Source: DATFKA01 sp035268885
Lineage (GTDB): Bacteria; Bacteroidota; Bacteroidia; Chitinophagales; Saprospiraceae
Reading direction: 5' to 3'
Assembly: GCA_035268885.1 (NCBI GenBank)
Contig: DATFKA010000175.1
Span: 21,651-85,650, forward strand
DNA length: 64,000 bases
Each line of letters begins with the position of its first letter. The first letter of the stretch is position 1. Below are positions 51,901 to 61,049 of the stretch, piece by piece. Made by a program: the position numbers and the translations under genes. The notes beneath the pieces are model-generated. The model made no database searches. It saw only the letters and a program-made list of their open reading frames with translations, and was not told where the DNA came from.

Positions 51901-52103
51901 CCACCGGAGGCTGTACCTGCGTAGATGATATCCGAATCACTGAGATCAACATCAATTGCAGTAACGCGTCCACTCATACCGGCCGGACCGATATTTCGGG
52001 GCTTAATGTCCCCCATGTGCTCCATATTTACCTGCTGAGCGTATATCGTGCCCGCCAAGAAGAGGAGGAAAGTTAATAATTGAATTCGCTTTAAATAGTT
52101 CAT
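48921..52103 (-). CDS. Large exported BNR/sortilin-type beta-propeller protein (paralogue)
   Basis: 1060 residues from the ATG at 52103, which starts a signal peptide (YLKRIQLLTFLLFLAGTIYA). Layout equals the gene at 19434: Asp-box BNR repeats to about residue 730 (TRDGGKTWRFVSN, TTDGGETWELILE, SIDGAKNWTRWTN), a beta-rich middle with an acidic insert (DMDKQEEETDEEAP), and a helical tail (MEQMRAKDAAYRDFEQMVEK). Many segments match the other copy almost exactly. Because no catalytic residue is assignable, it may act as a binding or scaffold protein, possibly in peptide uptake, given its proximity to peptidases. It is the last gene of a minus-strand run 52212-57556 with the esterase and S41 peptidase upstream. 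Confidence 0.9.
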   Translation of the reverse strand: MNYLKRIQLLTFLLFLAGTIYAQQVNMEHMGDIKPRNIGPAGMSGRVTAIDVDLSDSDIIYAGTASGGVWKSTNGGVKWEPIFDDQPVISIGAVTINQQNPSEIWVGTGEGNPRNSHNSGGGIYKSLDGGRTWEMMGLEKTINIHRIIVHEDDPDVVYVGALGSIWGDNPERGVYRTTDGGETWELILEANASTGVADMVVDPSNPNKIIAALWEFGRKPWTFNSGGEGSGLFITYDGGDTWTEKNQKNGLPKGPLGRIGLAFAPSKPNIVYALVEAKENALYKSMDGGNTWSKVTADEGIGNRPFYYSDIFVDPQNENRLYSLFSLVNISEDGGRNWRTLLPYSGVHPDHHAWWIHPEDPGYMIDGNDGGLNITRDGGKTWRFVSNLPLAQFYHINYDMDIPYNVAGGMQDNGSWIGPAYLWQDGGIRNHEWQEIYFGDGFDVVFRPDNNRYAYAMSQQGRVGMVDRETGYTKRIVPTHPDDSMTLRFNWNAAIAQDPFNDCGLYFGSQFVHYSTDCGDSWEVLSPDLTTNDTAKQKQGESGGLTIDATGAENFTTIVAIAPSPADEEVIWVGTDDGNLQLTQDKGKTWTNLASRLKGAKPGSWIPYIEVSPENAGEAFIVVNDYRRNDFTPMVFHTNDFGKTFTNIVNTDQVRGYAESIVQDPEEPNLLFLGTDNGLYISIDGAKNWTRWTNGYPAASTIDMKIHPREHDLIIGTFGRAAWILDDIRPLRAMAANPEIVEEEVALFDTPDAYLAEYKSYDGFHFPGDGIYVGENRRSGAMLTVWRKPATEDMDKQEEETDEEAPTTPKDGEAKFHVINSAGDTIRTFSNKLDTGMNRIYWSLNRNGVEYPSRRDRRPDADPPGGPSVLPGTYTIALEFGDFSDETEVTVKADPRLSFTMEQMRAKDAAYRDFEQMVEKATAGFDQLKEVRKTMKRVSAAIETLDEEAQKETKDKMKALGKEVDRLEMLYMMPDGLKGIQRSSDNLSSTLRSARGYISSSDGAPNQGAQRAITKAKKDTQKVLEQINTFMTGDFKAFQEHIEELDFSLFKNFEPIQMNR

Positions 52104-52211
52104 ATAAATTGCTTGATGAATTGATTTTAAACTTGCGGACATAATAATACTTATCCAGTGGCCATTCTCCACAGAAAATAGCTGAAATGCAGGCTAATAG
52201 AGGTGAATTGC

Positions 52212-54200
52212 CTATTTCCCGGTTTCCGAACTAAAGGAAGAAGCGGGAAGCCCCTCCTGGTTGTATAAACTGGCCGTACTGACATCCGTGTAGGCATAGC
52301 GTACATAAGCAGGCGTACTAAGGCCCGGGCTGAAAACCTCGACCTTATCGTCTACGATTTTAGCGACCGCCGACACGAAAACCTTGTCTTCCCCGGCCAG
52401 CTCAAAACCAGTCAGCAGCCCGTCTTTAGCGATGAGACCGCTGCCCGTATGATCAAAAGTAATACTGGCCATAGCCCCTTGAAAAGATACCCCACGGAAA
52501 AGCGGCCCGGAAGCGACCAGGTCCTGGCCATAGTCATTTTTCAGCGCCAGTCCCGCCAGGCGACGACCGACATCCTGCTTATTAGCGGGATGAATATTCT
52601 CGGGATTACCTATATCCAGGGTGACCACCATGCCCGTATTGGGTGTTTCTAATGAAAGCCGCTGCGCATCACGCAGATTCGGAGACAAGTCGTTGCCATA
52701 ATTATAAGGAGCAATTTGTACGAAGTAAAAAGGAAAATCTTCTCCCCAGCGCTCGCGCCAGTCGGTAATCATGGCGGGGAATAGCTCCTGATACTGCTCC
52801 GCCCGACTCACGTTCGACTCTCCCTGGTACCAGATCGCGCCCGCCAGCTGGTAAGGGACCAGCGGATGGATCATGGCATTGTAGAGCGCCGTAGGTGTAT
52901 TTTGGTTGAATTGTCGAAGATTAGGGCGTTGATCAAAATCAGTCTCCGGGGGGTAGAGATAGAATCGGCCATCTTTGATTTCTGCGATCGTCCGCAGTTG
53001 CCATTCGCCTTCCAGGTTAAGGGTAGCTCCACCGGGGCTGCTCAGCACTATGGGGCCGGAGACGGAGCCCCCACCACCCGTATCGATGACCCGGATGGCG
53101 ATGGTATTTTCGCCTTCCCGCAGGATTCCGTTTGGCACTTCAAAGGAGCGTTCCGCATTGTAAAAGCCAGGGACTTCAAAGCCACCGACTTTTTCGCCGT
53201 TGATGTAGGTCGCGTCCATGTCGTCGATAGCACCAATCTGTAGGCTTAGATCCTGATCGGCATCCTCAATGGTAAAGGTTTTTTTCAGCCAGACCACCCC
53301 ATCGTAGTTACCCGATTTGAATTGGTCGATGGCTCCGGGCAGGGTGACGCTTTCGTAGATATCGTCGGAAACATTACCCTTCAGGAAAGCTTCGTCCTGC
53401 AGATCAATACTTTGCCAGTCCTCTTCGGTAGTGGGGATAGGGATCGATGTCAGCGATCCAAACCAGGCATCTACCGCCTCCTGGATGCTGGGATCATGGA
53501 GCGTCGCCAGGGTTTCGTCAAAATCCCCCAGGGTGCCTAGTTTTTCGGCACTGGTCCAGGCTTCGGCGACCGTACCTCCCCAACTGGAATGAATGATGCC
53601 GACGGGGACATTCAGGCTATTATGCAGCCTTTCGGCAAAAAAGTAAGCCGTTGCGCTAAAATCGGCTACATTTTCGGAGGTAGCTCGTTGCCATTCGCCG
53701 CTAACACTATCGATAGGAGTCGTGGTATAATTCCTGGCCACCGTAAACATCCGGATCTCGGAGTAGTCGGCCTGAGCTATTTCGCGGGCAGACTTGAGGA
53801 TAGTATCCCTGGGCGGCCATCCACTAAGGGGCATCTCCATATTGGACTGCCCCGAAGCCAGCCACACTTCTCCGATCAAAACATCCATAATGGACTGGGT
53901 ATCCTGCCCACTGATCACGTTTATCTGGTAGGAGCCTCCAGCTTCCGGGGTAGAAATGACAGCAGACCAATTACCTTCTTCATCACTGGTCGTTTGAGCC
54001 GTAGCTTCCCAGGAAGACTCTACGGTAATGTCTCGGCCGGTGTTAGCGGTACCCCAAAGGGTCACTTCGCTGGATTGTTGTAGGACCATGCCATCGGTGA
54101 ATAGGGGATGGAGCGCTATATCAGCCGTAGCGGAATCTTTTTTACAGGCTGTGATCAATATTAATATAGTGATCGTCAGTAGGAGGATGTGCTTTTGCAT
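52212..54200 (-). CDS. Sialate O-acetylesterase-type SGNH lipoprotein
   Basis: 662 residues. The lipobox is ITAC (Cys19) behind a strong hydrophobic signal. The SGNH block I motif GEVWLASGQSNMEM gives the nucleophile Ser119, and the conserved GxxN-type segment WYQGESNVSRAEQ lies in the second part with a later His-containing HPLVPYQLAGAIWY. An insertion at about 290-400 looks like a galactose-binding jelly roll (FEVPGFYNAERSFEVPNGIL). Family members remove acetyl groups from sialic acid or, in plants and gut bacteria, from rhamnogalacturonan and xylan. With rhamnosidase and uronate genes elsewhere in the window, pectin-like glycans are a plausible target. It lies 182 bp from the S41 gene and 108 bp from the BNR gene. 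Confidence 0.88.
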   Translation of the reverse strand: MQKHILLLTITILILITACKKDSATADIALHPLFTDGMVLQQSSEVTLWGTANTGRDITVESSWEATAQTTSDEEGNWSAVISTPEAGGSYQINVISGQDTQSIMDVLIGEVWLASGQSNMEMPLSGWPPRDTILKSAREIAQADYSEIRMFTVARNYTTTPIDSVSGEWQRATSENVADFSATAYFFAERLHNSLNVPVGIIHSSWGGTVAEAWTSAEKLGTLGDFDETLATLHDPSIQEAVDAWFGSLTSIPIPTTEEDWQSIDLQDEAFLKGNVSDDIYESVTLPGAIDQFKSGNYDGVVWLKKTFTIEDADQDLSLQIGAIDDMDATYINGEKVGGFEVPGFYNAERSFEVPNGILREGENTIAIRVIDTGGGGSVSGPIVLSSPGGATLNLEGEWQLRTIAEIKDGRFYLYPPETDFDQRPNLRQFNQNTPTALYNAMIHPLVPYQLAGAIWYQGESNVSRAEQYQELFPAMITDWRERWGEDFPFYFVQIAPYNYGNDLSPNLRDAQRLSLETPNTGMVVTLDIGNPENIHPANKQDVGRRLAGLALKNDYGQDLVASGPLFRGVSFQGAMASITFDHTGSGLIAKDGLLTGFELAGEDKVFVSAVAKIVDDKVEVFSPGLSTPAYVRYAYTDVSTASLYNQEGLPASSFSSETGK

Positions 54201-54303
54201 AGTTGGTGGTTTTTCTTTTATAGCTTTTTTGCGAATCTACCTTAGGCCGAACTCCGCACCTGATCGCAACAATTATCCCAATTTAATAATTTTCGATGAC
54301 AGC

Positions 54304-54331
54304 CAATAAAAAAGGCGCCCTTACGGACGCC
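54304..54331 (-). terminator. Rho-independent terminator of the S41 peptidase gene
   Basis: On the minus strand GGCGTCCGTAAGGGCGCC forms a hairpin at 54314-54331 (one mismatch, TAA loop region) followed by a T tract, complement of the A run around 54308-54313. It lies beyond the stop at 54383. Confidence 0.82.
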
Positions 54332-54355
54332 TCATCATTTCTTATCATGCAGTTG

Positions 54356-54375
54356 AGACAAGGCATGCCTTGTCT
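54356..54375. repeat. 20-bp perfect palindrome AGACAAGGCATGCCTTGTCT
   Basis: A perfect 20-bp palindrome directly behind the S41 stop codon and before the terminator. In RNA it would form a second hairpin without a T tract. It could be a protein-binding site, an RNA stabilising element or the end of a small repeat. Its function is unknown. Confidence 0.7.
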
Positions 54376-54382
54376 TTACAGC

Positions 54383-57300
54383 TTATCTATCGTTTAACTG
54401 CTCCAACAGTGTCTCCACAGATTTTTTCAACTGCAGATCCTGTCCTTTGGCTTTGCCATCGGGTGCATTTTCGACGATAATATCCGGTACAGCGGGTCCG
54501 TGCTCCATATTTTCACCGGTAGCTTTTACGTACCAAGCCCGGAAGGGCATCCGTACCCGGTAGCCATTCATCAATCGGTAACTACCCGTCGAGATAACGG
54601 CTCCGAAGGTGGGCTGTCCAACCAGCGTACCGATATCCAGGGTCTTATAGGCATGCGAAAATATCTCTGCGTTCGAGTAGCTATTCTCATTACACAGGGC
54701 AATGGAGGGTTTCATAAGCGGGGGCATCGGCAGCCGTTCGCTAAAGGGGTAGTTGTTCGCGAATTTCTGGTTTTCCCGATCGAGGCTGGCGGCAGCACCG
54801 CGTGGAATGGTGTAGGCATGCTGACGCACATTCAGTACGGTCATTAGCATATCGGTTGTGGATCCACCGCCGTTGAAACGGACGTCGATCACCACTCCCT
54901 TTTTACCATAGCCCGAGGCGGTGAGCTCCCGCTCGAAGCGCTCGTAGCTGGGGATGTTCATCCCACGAATATGGATGTAACCCAGCTCACCGTTGGAATA
55001 TTCTTCGGTCAGACGCTGTCTTTCGGCTACCCACTCTTCGTACAATTCAGTACGCAGAGAATTGGTGGGACGAATAATGACCTCGCGGGCTTCCCCCTCG
55101 GTACCGATCACCTGGAGTAAAACGCGTTCGTTAGCCGTTTCGCGGAAGCGGCTGTAGAAGTTTTCGTCGGTTTCCAAAGCTCCCGTATTTACGGCAGTAA
55201 TGATTTCTCCCACTCGTAATTGACTACTCTCGCGGGATGCGGGAGAACGAGGAACCACGCGCGTGATTTTTACCCCCCGAGGGTCCGGCACCACTTCAAT
55301 GCCTAATAAACCGGTACGCTCATTTTGCGTCTCTTCCGGATCGGAACCGTACATGCCCATGTGGCTGGCGTTGAGCTGCCCCAGCATCTCATTAAACATA
55401 TCACGAAAATCCTGCGTTGTGGAAGCGGCCAGTGCCCGGGGACGGTATTTTTCCCGCAGCACTTCGAAGTCCTCCCCGTGGAATTCCGGATCGTAAAAGC
55501 CGGCATTCAGCGCGCGCCAACCATCATCAAAAACCTGAGCCATTTCGGCCTCATGGTCGATGGTCATTTTTGCCTCGAAGGGCAAACGTACTGGTTTTTT
55601 GGAACTGGGATTGAGCTTACCAGGACGTCCCCTTTCCAGATAATACATCTGCTTATGGTCCTTATCCCAGCTCAGGCTACCTAAATAACGGCCACCAACG
55701 ATTTCTTTTTCTTCGCTACCATCCCATTGGATCTGCATTAGAGCTCGTTCGTTGGCACTCATGGTGTAATAAAAGGTTTCGCCATCTTTACTTACCAGGA
55801 CATTTCCTTTATTGCCTAAAGAGCGAGTCACCATCTGCAGACGATCGTGGATGTCTTCGAAGTCGATCTCTACAACCATTTCACCCTTATCCTTTTTCTT
55901 ATTGGATTCTTCTTCCTCCTCTTCCCAGTCGCGTTGGGTTTTCTCCCAGTCACTTTCTTTCAGCCAGACAAACCAGATATCAGTGTCATCGGCTCTTGCA
56001 TTCGTACCGCGGGCTCCATTTCTGCGGGAAAGAAAGGCCAGCTTGCTACCGTCGGGACTCCAAACCGGATTGTAATCACCACGTGGGTGCATACTTACGT
56101 TAACCGGTACCTGACTATTATCTGCGGCATGGATAAAAATCTCGTCGTTGAAGTTCAAATCTGCCAGATGATAAGCCAGCCACTTACTATCGGGACTCCA
56201 GGAGACACCTCCGGGGCCATCCCAACCGTCTAGTAAAGTAATTTCGTTAGACAGTGTGCCGGTAGAATCTATATCCGCGACAATCAATTGGCCGCGACCA
56301 CGTTGGAAAGCAATCTTTTTATGGTCCGGAGAAAGTACCAGGTCACTTTCTTCGGCCAAGGTGCGCGTCAGTGGTAAAACCTCCTGCTTAAAGGTTTTGT
56401 AGAGATTAGCGTCCTGATCTCCGGCAGCACGAGCCAGAAAAATATCCCGGTTACCGTCTCGGTCGGAAATAAACAAAAGAGTAGAGTCATTGAGCCAGGC
56501 AATATCCTGCTCCCGGTAGGGATGCCCGGCCACCGGAACGGCCCGAGATTTATCCTTATCTTCGGGCATTAGAAAAATCTCTCCGTGTACTACCATCGCC
56601 ATATATTTTCCACTGGGCGAAACGGAGTATTCCTGAACATTGCTTGTGTAAGTCTCATATTCCTTGGGATCGAAGCGATAATCCTGCGTGACTTTAATAT
56701 CCAGCCGTTGAGCACGCCCCCCTTCGGCTGACATCGTGTAGAAATGCGTATCTTTTTCAAAAACGAGGGTGCCCGCATTGACATCGAAATAGCGAATACC
56801 TTCGTCTTTGTAATTCGTTAGTCTTTTGGGTTCACCCGCGCTGCCATTTTCTACGGCTACGCTATACAGGTTATACCTACCGGAACGGGCACTTAAATAA
56901 TACAGGGTATTATCCTCCCCCCAGGCGGGAAGGATGTCCTGACCTTCATCGGTCGTCACCTGGCTGTAAGCTTCCGATTGGGTATCGTAAATCCAAATAT
57001 TGCGATTCGCCGGGCCGCGGTAGGCTTCCCGAACGTAGCGACAGTTCCCTCTTTCCATAGCGATGTAGCGCCCGTCGGGCGAGGCCACCGGTTCGAAACC
57101 CAGGGCATCCAACTTGCGGTGGGGCGTGCCTCCTTCCGAAGAGATGGCATAGATTTCCGGTTCCCTTTCTACCTGCTGGTAAAAGCGGCGAGTATTAAAT
57201 AAAATTTCGCCATCGGCGCTCCAGCTGGCCGAACCATCCGAGCCGGAAAAGTGCGTCAAGCGGCGGGGCTGAATACCCGATGGATCGGTGACGAACAGAT

Positions 57301-57556
57301 CATTGGCACCAAAACGGTTGCCCTGGAATACGATGTGTTCTCCATTCGGACTCCACTGCGGATGGCTTTCGTAACTTTCGTGGATGGTCAGGCGGCGTGC
57401 CGAGCCATCGTCCAAAGCAGCCACCCAAATATCTCCCTGGTAAGAAAAAGAAAGATGCTCACCATCCGGGCTAAGCGCCGGGAAACGCAATAAAGGTTGG
57501 GCTGAAATCGAATAGGCAAAGCTGAATAACAGCAATAAGGAAGTAAGGTAATGCAT
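54383..57556 (-). CDS. Tricorn-like S41 peptidase with PD40 propeller
   Basis: 1057 residues from the ATG at 57556, which begins a signal peptide (YLTSLLLLFSFAYSISAQ). A PD40/WD40-like propeller spans about 25-560 (RFPALSPDGEHLSFSYQGDI, ESHPQWSPNGEHIVFQGNRF, NPVWSPDGSKLAFLSRRNG). Then come an acidic linker (WEEEEEESNKKKDKGEM), a helical S41 cap, a PDZ domain (LLGIEVVPDPRGVKITRVVP) and the S41 catalytic domain (VVIDVRFNGGGSTTDML, then NENSYSNAEIFSHAYKTLDI with the Ser nucleophile). Tricorn proteases chop peptides produced upstream; this exported version would act on proteins in the periplasm. It is first in the run with the esterase and BNR genes. Confidence 0.92.
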   Translation of the reverse strand: MHYLTSLLLLFSFAYSISAQPLLRFPALSPDGEHLSFSYQGDIWVAALDDGSARRLTIHESYESHPQWSPNGEHIVFQGNRFGANDLFVTDPSGIQPRRLTHFSGSDGSASWSADGEILFNTRRFYQQVEREPEIYAISSEGGTPHRKLDALGFEPVASPDGRYIAMERGNCRYVREAYRGPANRNIWIYDTQSEAYSQVTTDEGQDILPAWGEDNTLYYLSARSGRYNLYSVAVENGSAGEPKRLTNYKDEGIRYFDVNAGTLVFEKDTHFYTMSAEGGRAQRLDIKVTQDYRFDPKEYETYTSNVQEYSVSPSGKYMAMVVHGEIFLMPEDKDKSRAVPVAGHPYREQDIAWLNDSTLLFISDRDGNRDIFLARAAGDQDANLYKTFKQEVLPLTRTLAEESDLVLSPDHKKIAFQRGRGQLIVADIDSTGTLSNEITLLDGWDGPGGVSWSPDSKWLAYHLADLNFNDEIFIHAADNSQVPVNVSMHPRGDYNPVWSPDGSKLAFLSRRNGARGTNARADDTDIWFVWLKESDWEKTQRDWEEEEEESNKKKDKGEMVVEIDFEDIHDRLQMVTRSLGNKGNVLVSKDGETFYYTMSANERALMQIQWDGSEEKEIVGGRYLGSLSWDKDHKQMYYLERGRPGKLNPSSKKPVRLPFEAKMTIDHEAEMAQVFDDGWRALNAGFYDPEFHGEDFEVLREKYRPRALAASTTQDFRDMFNEMLGQLNASHMGMYGSDPEETQNERTGLLGIEVVPDPRGVKITRVVPRSPASRESSQLRVGEIITAVNTGALETDENFYSRFRETANERVLLQVIGTEGEAREVIIRPTNSLRTELYEEWVAERQRLTEEYSNGELGYIHIRGMNIPSYERFERELTASGYGKKGVVIDVRFNGGGSTTDMLMTVLNVRQHAYTIPRGAAASLDRENQKFANNYPFSERLPMPPLMKPSIALCNENSYSNAEIFSHAYKTLDIGTLVGQPTFGAVISTGSYRLMNGYRVRMPFRAWYVKATGENMEHGPAVPDIIVENAPDGKAKGQDLQLKKSVETLLEQLNDR

Positions 57557-57937
57557 AAAAATAGTTGTGCTTAAAAGAATTGGTTTTGTTCCTAAGGAAT
57601 GGGGCATTAATAAAGTATACAAGATTTACGAAGATATTTTGCTGCTCAGTGGGGCGAAAAATGCAGGCGATGCAGCGCATCGACGAGGCTTTTTAACGAA
57701 ACTGGGCGGCAAAAGAACAAGTAAAGGTGTGTAGTTTATTATTGACTCATTCCTAAACATAAATTTTAACAGGTGTTTTCAGCTTTAGGTTCACGGCCAT
57801 GAGGATAAGAAAAGGATCGAAAAGGAAATTGACTTTGCCTGGATTTAGGCGCTAAAATGTTATTTTACCCTTTATGATAGCCACCTGTCTCTTGGCAAAA
57901 GGCGTAGTGTAAATTATAGAACCATAAAACAATAAAC
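57557..57937. other. 381-bp intergenic region upstream of uxaC
   Basis: This divergent region between the S41 peptidase and the uronate genes probably holds promoters for both. I see TTGG at about 57892 with a TATAGA-like box near 57916, a weak promoter candidate for uxaC. I see no clear inverted repeat for a UxuR-like regulator, no RNA gene and no ORF with plausible coding quality. Confidence 0.4.
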
Positions 57938-59356
57938 ATGCAAGCGAATAACCAGAATGCAAAACCCTTTCTAGACGAAGATTTTCTCCTGCAGAACAAA
58001 ATGGCCAGGGTTCTATACCACGACTATGCCAAAAAACAACCCATCATCGATTATCACAATCACTTGCCGCCGGATGAAATTGCCGGAGACAAGCACTACG
58101 ATAATATCACTCAGGCCTGGCTCTACGGTGATCATTACAAATGGCGGGCTATGCGTACCCTGGGTATCGACGAGCGCTACATTACCGGTAAGGCGACGGA
58201 CAAGGAGAAATTCCTGAAATGGGCCGAAACCGTGCCCTTTACCATCCGTAATCCGCTATTCCAGTGGACCCATCTGGAATTGAAAAGATATTTTGGTATT
58301 GAGGAGATACTACGCCCAGAATCCGCCGAACGCATCTACGAAGCCTGCAACGAACGGTTACAACAAAAAGACTACGGAGCGCAGGGCCTCCTGGCCAAAA
58401 TGAAGGTCGAAACGGTCTGTACCACGGATGACCCCGCCGACCGTCTGGAGTATCACCGGGCACACCAGAAAAATGATACTGGCATTAAAATGTATCCTGC
58501 CTTTCGTCCCGACAAGGCCATCCTGATCGGAAAGGATACTTATAACGATTATATCGACCGTTTGGCGAAAGCCGCCGATACGGATATAGAGACCTACCCG
58601 GAGCTCCTGCAGGCCTTAAAAAAGCAGATTGACTTCTTCCACGAACAGGGCTGTCGGATATCCGACCACGGCCTGAATAAACTCTACGCCAGACCTTTTA
58701 CCGAAAGGCAAATGGACGATATCTTCCGTAAGAAAAGGAACGGACAGGAACCAAGTGCTAAAGAGCAGGCCGTTTTCACCGCCGGCCTGATGCACGAACT
58801 GGGTAAATGCTACGCGCAGAAGGGCTGGGTTATGCAATTGCACCTGGGCGCTTTGCGCAACAACAGCAGTCGGATGCTGAACAAACTGGGCCCCGATACC
58901 GGCTTCGATAGCATTGGCGACTACGCTCAGGCCGAGGACCTCTCGGGTTTTCTGAACGAGTTAGACAAAGAAGATAAATTACCCAAAACGATCATCTACA
59001 ACCTGAATCCACGCGACAATGCCGTCATGGCTACAATGATTGGTAATTTTAACGATGGTAAGATTCGGGGGAAAATGCAATTTGGCTCCGCCTGGTGGTT
59101 CCTCGACCAAAAGGACGGTATGGAGAAACAGATGAATGCGCTGTCGAACATGGGCCTGCTAAGTTGCTTCGTCGGTATGCTAACCGACAGCCGTAGCTTT
59201 CTCTCTTTCCCGCGTCACGAGTATTTTCGCCGTATTCTCTGCAACCTGATCGGAAAGGATGTACACAATGGCGAGCTCCCTTACGATGAAGCCTGGCTGG
59301 GGGGTATTGTCAAAGATATTTGCTATCACAATGCCCGGGATTATTTCCAGTTTTAA
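57938..59356 (+). CDS. uxaC: Uronate isomerase (glucuronate/galacturonate isomerase)
   Basis: 472 residues, the first enzyme of hexuronate catabolism: D-glucuronate to D-fructuronate, and D-galacturonate to D-tagaturonate. It matches the amidohydrolase-fold UxaC family with the zinc pair His40-Asn-His42 in IIDYHNHLPPDEIAGDKHYD, GDHYKWRAMRTLGIDE and MKVETVCTTDDPADRLEYHR. No signal peptide, cytosolic. Length equals E. coli UxaC (470). It lies 35 bp before uxaA on the same strand, forming an operon. The long upstream region is its likely control region. Confidence 0.97.
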   Translation: MQANNQNAKPFLDEDFLLQNKMARVLYHDYAKKQPIIDYHNHLPPDEIAGDKHYDNITQAWLYGDHYKWRAMRTLGIDERYITGKATDKEKFLKWAETVPFTIRNPLFQWTHLELKRYFGIEEILRPESAERIYEACNERLQQKDYGAQGLLAKMKVETVCTTDDPADRLEYHRAHQKNDTGIKMYPAFRPDKAILIGKDTYNDYIDRLAKAADTDIETYPELLQALKKQIDFFHEQGCRISDHGLNKLYARPFTERQMDDIFRKKRNGQEPSAKEQAVFTAGLMHELGKCYAQKGWVMQLHLGALRNNSSRMLNKLGPDTGFDSIGDYAQAEDLSGFLNELDKEDKLPKTIIYNLNPRDNAVMATMIGNFNDGKIRGKMQFGSAWWFLDQKDGMEKQMNALSNMGLLSCFVGMLTDSRSFLSFPRHEYFRRILCNLIGKDVHNGELPYDEAWLGGIVKDICYHNARDYFQF

Positions 59357-59391
59357 GCCTTTACAAAATTGCCACATAAAAAGACCTCCAG

Positions 59392-61041
59392 ATGAACCCT
59401 CTACTCAAAGTCCATCCAGAAGATAATATCATTGTAGCCCTGCAGAATTTTTCGGCCGGGGAAGAAGTGATTTTCGATCGAAAAAGCTACTTGCTGCGCG
59501 AGGATATCCCCGTGAAACACAAATTTGCGGCGCAAGATTTCTCCCTAGGCGAGCGGGTGATCATGTACGGCGTACAAATTGGCAGGGTCGTACAGCCCAT
59601 CCAGGCTGGTGAACGCATCTCGGTCGAAAATGTAAAACATGCGGCCGATGCTTATCAGTTGCAGGATAGCCGCTTAGCCTGGCAGGCGCCGGATATCAGT
59701 CGTTTTCAGGATCGAACTTTCGAAGGCTATCACCGACCAGACGGCAAGATCGGCACGCGCAACTATTGGATTGTTTTTCCGCTGGTTTTTTGCGAAAACC
59801 GGAATATCGAGGCGATTGAAGAAGCCATGCTGGAGGGCTTGGGTTACCCTTCCGGTAAAAAACAGGGTGCGGATGTGAAGCACCTGATTGAGCTATATCA
59901 AAACGGGGCGTCCGATCAGGAATTACTGGCGGCCAAGGTCTATGACGAAACGGTGGTGCCTAAAAGCAAACGGATTTTTCCAAATATCGACGGAATCAAA
60001 TTCTTGACCCACGACGGAGGCTGCGGGGGTATCCGACAGGATTCAGAAGCCTTATGCCGACTGCTGGCCGGATATCTTGCGAATCCTAACGTAGCGGGAG
60101 CGACCGTATTGAGTCTGGGCTGTCAGCACGCGCAGTATCAGCTTTTGGCGAAAGCCATTGAAGACATCCCCGGGGCGACGGAAAAACCACTCGTCGTACT
60201 CGAACAGCAAAAAAGTAAGTCCGAAAAAGACTTCATCTCCACGGCCATTAAGCGCACCTTCCTGGGACTGACGAAAGCCAACCAGATTAACCGGCAGCCC
60301 GCACCACTTAGTAAGCTGGTGCTGGGTCTGGAATGTGGTGGCTCGGATGGTTTCTCCGGCATTACCGCCAATCCGGCATTGGGACATACCTCCGATCTGC
60401 TCGTTGCCCTGGGGGGCACAACCATTCTATCGGAGTTTCCGGAGTTAAATGGCGTAGAGCAGGAACTAATCAACCGCTGTCCATCTCCGGCATTGGCCCG
60501 GAAATTCAGCCACTTAATGGAGGCTTATAGTCAGCGCGCCGAAGCCGACGGTTCCGGATTTGATATGAACCCCTCGCCGGGTAACATCCGCGACGGACTA
60601 ATCACCGACGCTATGAAGTCGGCCGGAGCAGCCAAGAAAGGGGGAACTTCACCCGTCCGATCGGTACTCGATTATACCGAGCAGCCGAAGGAGGCGGGCC
60701 TGGCCCTGCTCTGTACGCCCGGCAATGATGTAGAAAGCACAACGGGCCTGGCCGGATCCGGAGCCAATCTCATCGTGTTTACGACTGGCCTGGGTACGCC
60801 TACCGGCAATCCGATTGCTCCCACTGTGAAATTTTCCACGAACTCCATGCTCTACGAACGCATGCCCGACCTGATCGATATCGATGCCGGCACAATTGTC
60901 TCCGGAGCCGATTCCGTGGCCTCTAAAGGGGAGGAACTACTGGAATTACTCATCGAAGTAGCCAGTGGCCGACAATGGACAAAAGCCGAGCTACTGGGAC
61001 AAGATGACTTCATCCCCTGGAAGCGAGGCATCTCTTTATGA
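59392..61041 (+). CDS. uxaA: Altronate dehydratase
   Basis: 549 residues; dehydrates D-altronate to 2-keto-3-deoxygluconate. The N-terminal SAF domain (about 1-95: LLKVHPEDNIIVALQNFSAG, GVQIGRVVQPIQAGERIS) is linked to the UxaA catalytic domain starting at GYHRPDGKIGTRNYWIVFPL. The GCGG segment, THDGGCGGIRQD (206-217), and GLECGGSDGFSGITANPALG carry the iron-binding type cysteines of the family. Length fits the fused Bacteroidota type. It starts 35 bp after uxaC. Confidence 0.96.
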   Translation: MNPLLKVHPEDNIIVALQNFSAGEEVIFDRKSYLLREDIPVKHKFAAQDFSLGERVIMYGVQIGRVVQPIQAGERISVENVKHAADAYQLQDSRLAWQAPDISRFQDRTFEGYHRPDGKIGTRNYWIVFPLVFCENRNIEAIEEAMLEGLGYPSGKKQGADVKHLIELYQNGASDQELLAAKVYDETVVPKSKRIFPNIDGIKFLTHDGGCGGIRQDSEALCRLLAGYLANPNVAGATVLSLGCQHAQYQLLAKAIEDIPGATEKPLVVLEQQKSKSEKDFISTAIKRTFLGLTKANQINRQPAPLSKLVLGLECGGSDGFSGITANPALGHTSDLLVALGGTTILSEFPELNGVEQELINRCPSPALARKFSHLMEAYSQRAEADGSGFDMNPSPGNIRDGLITDAMKSAGAAKKGGTSPVRSVLDYTEQPKEAGLALLCTPGNDVESTTGLAGSGANLIVFTTGLGTPTGNPIAPTVKFSTNSMLYERMPDLIDIDAGTIVSGADSVASKGEELLELLIEVASGRQWTKAELLGQDDFIPWKRGISL

Positions 61042-61049
61042 TGGTATAA

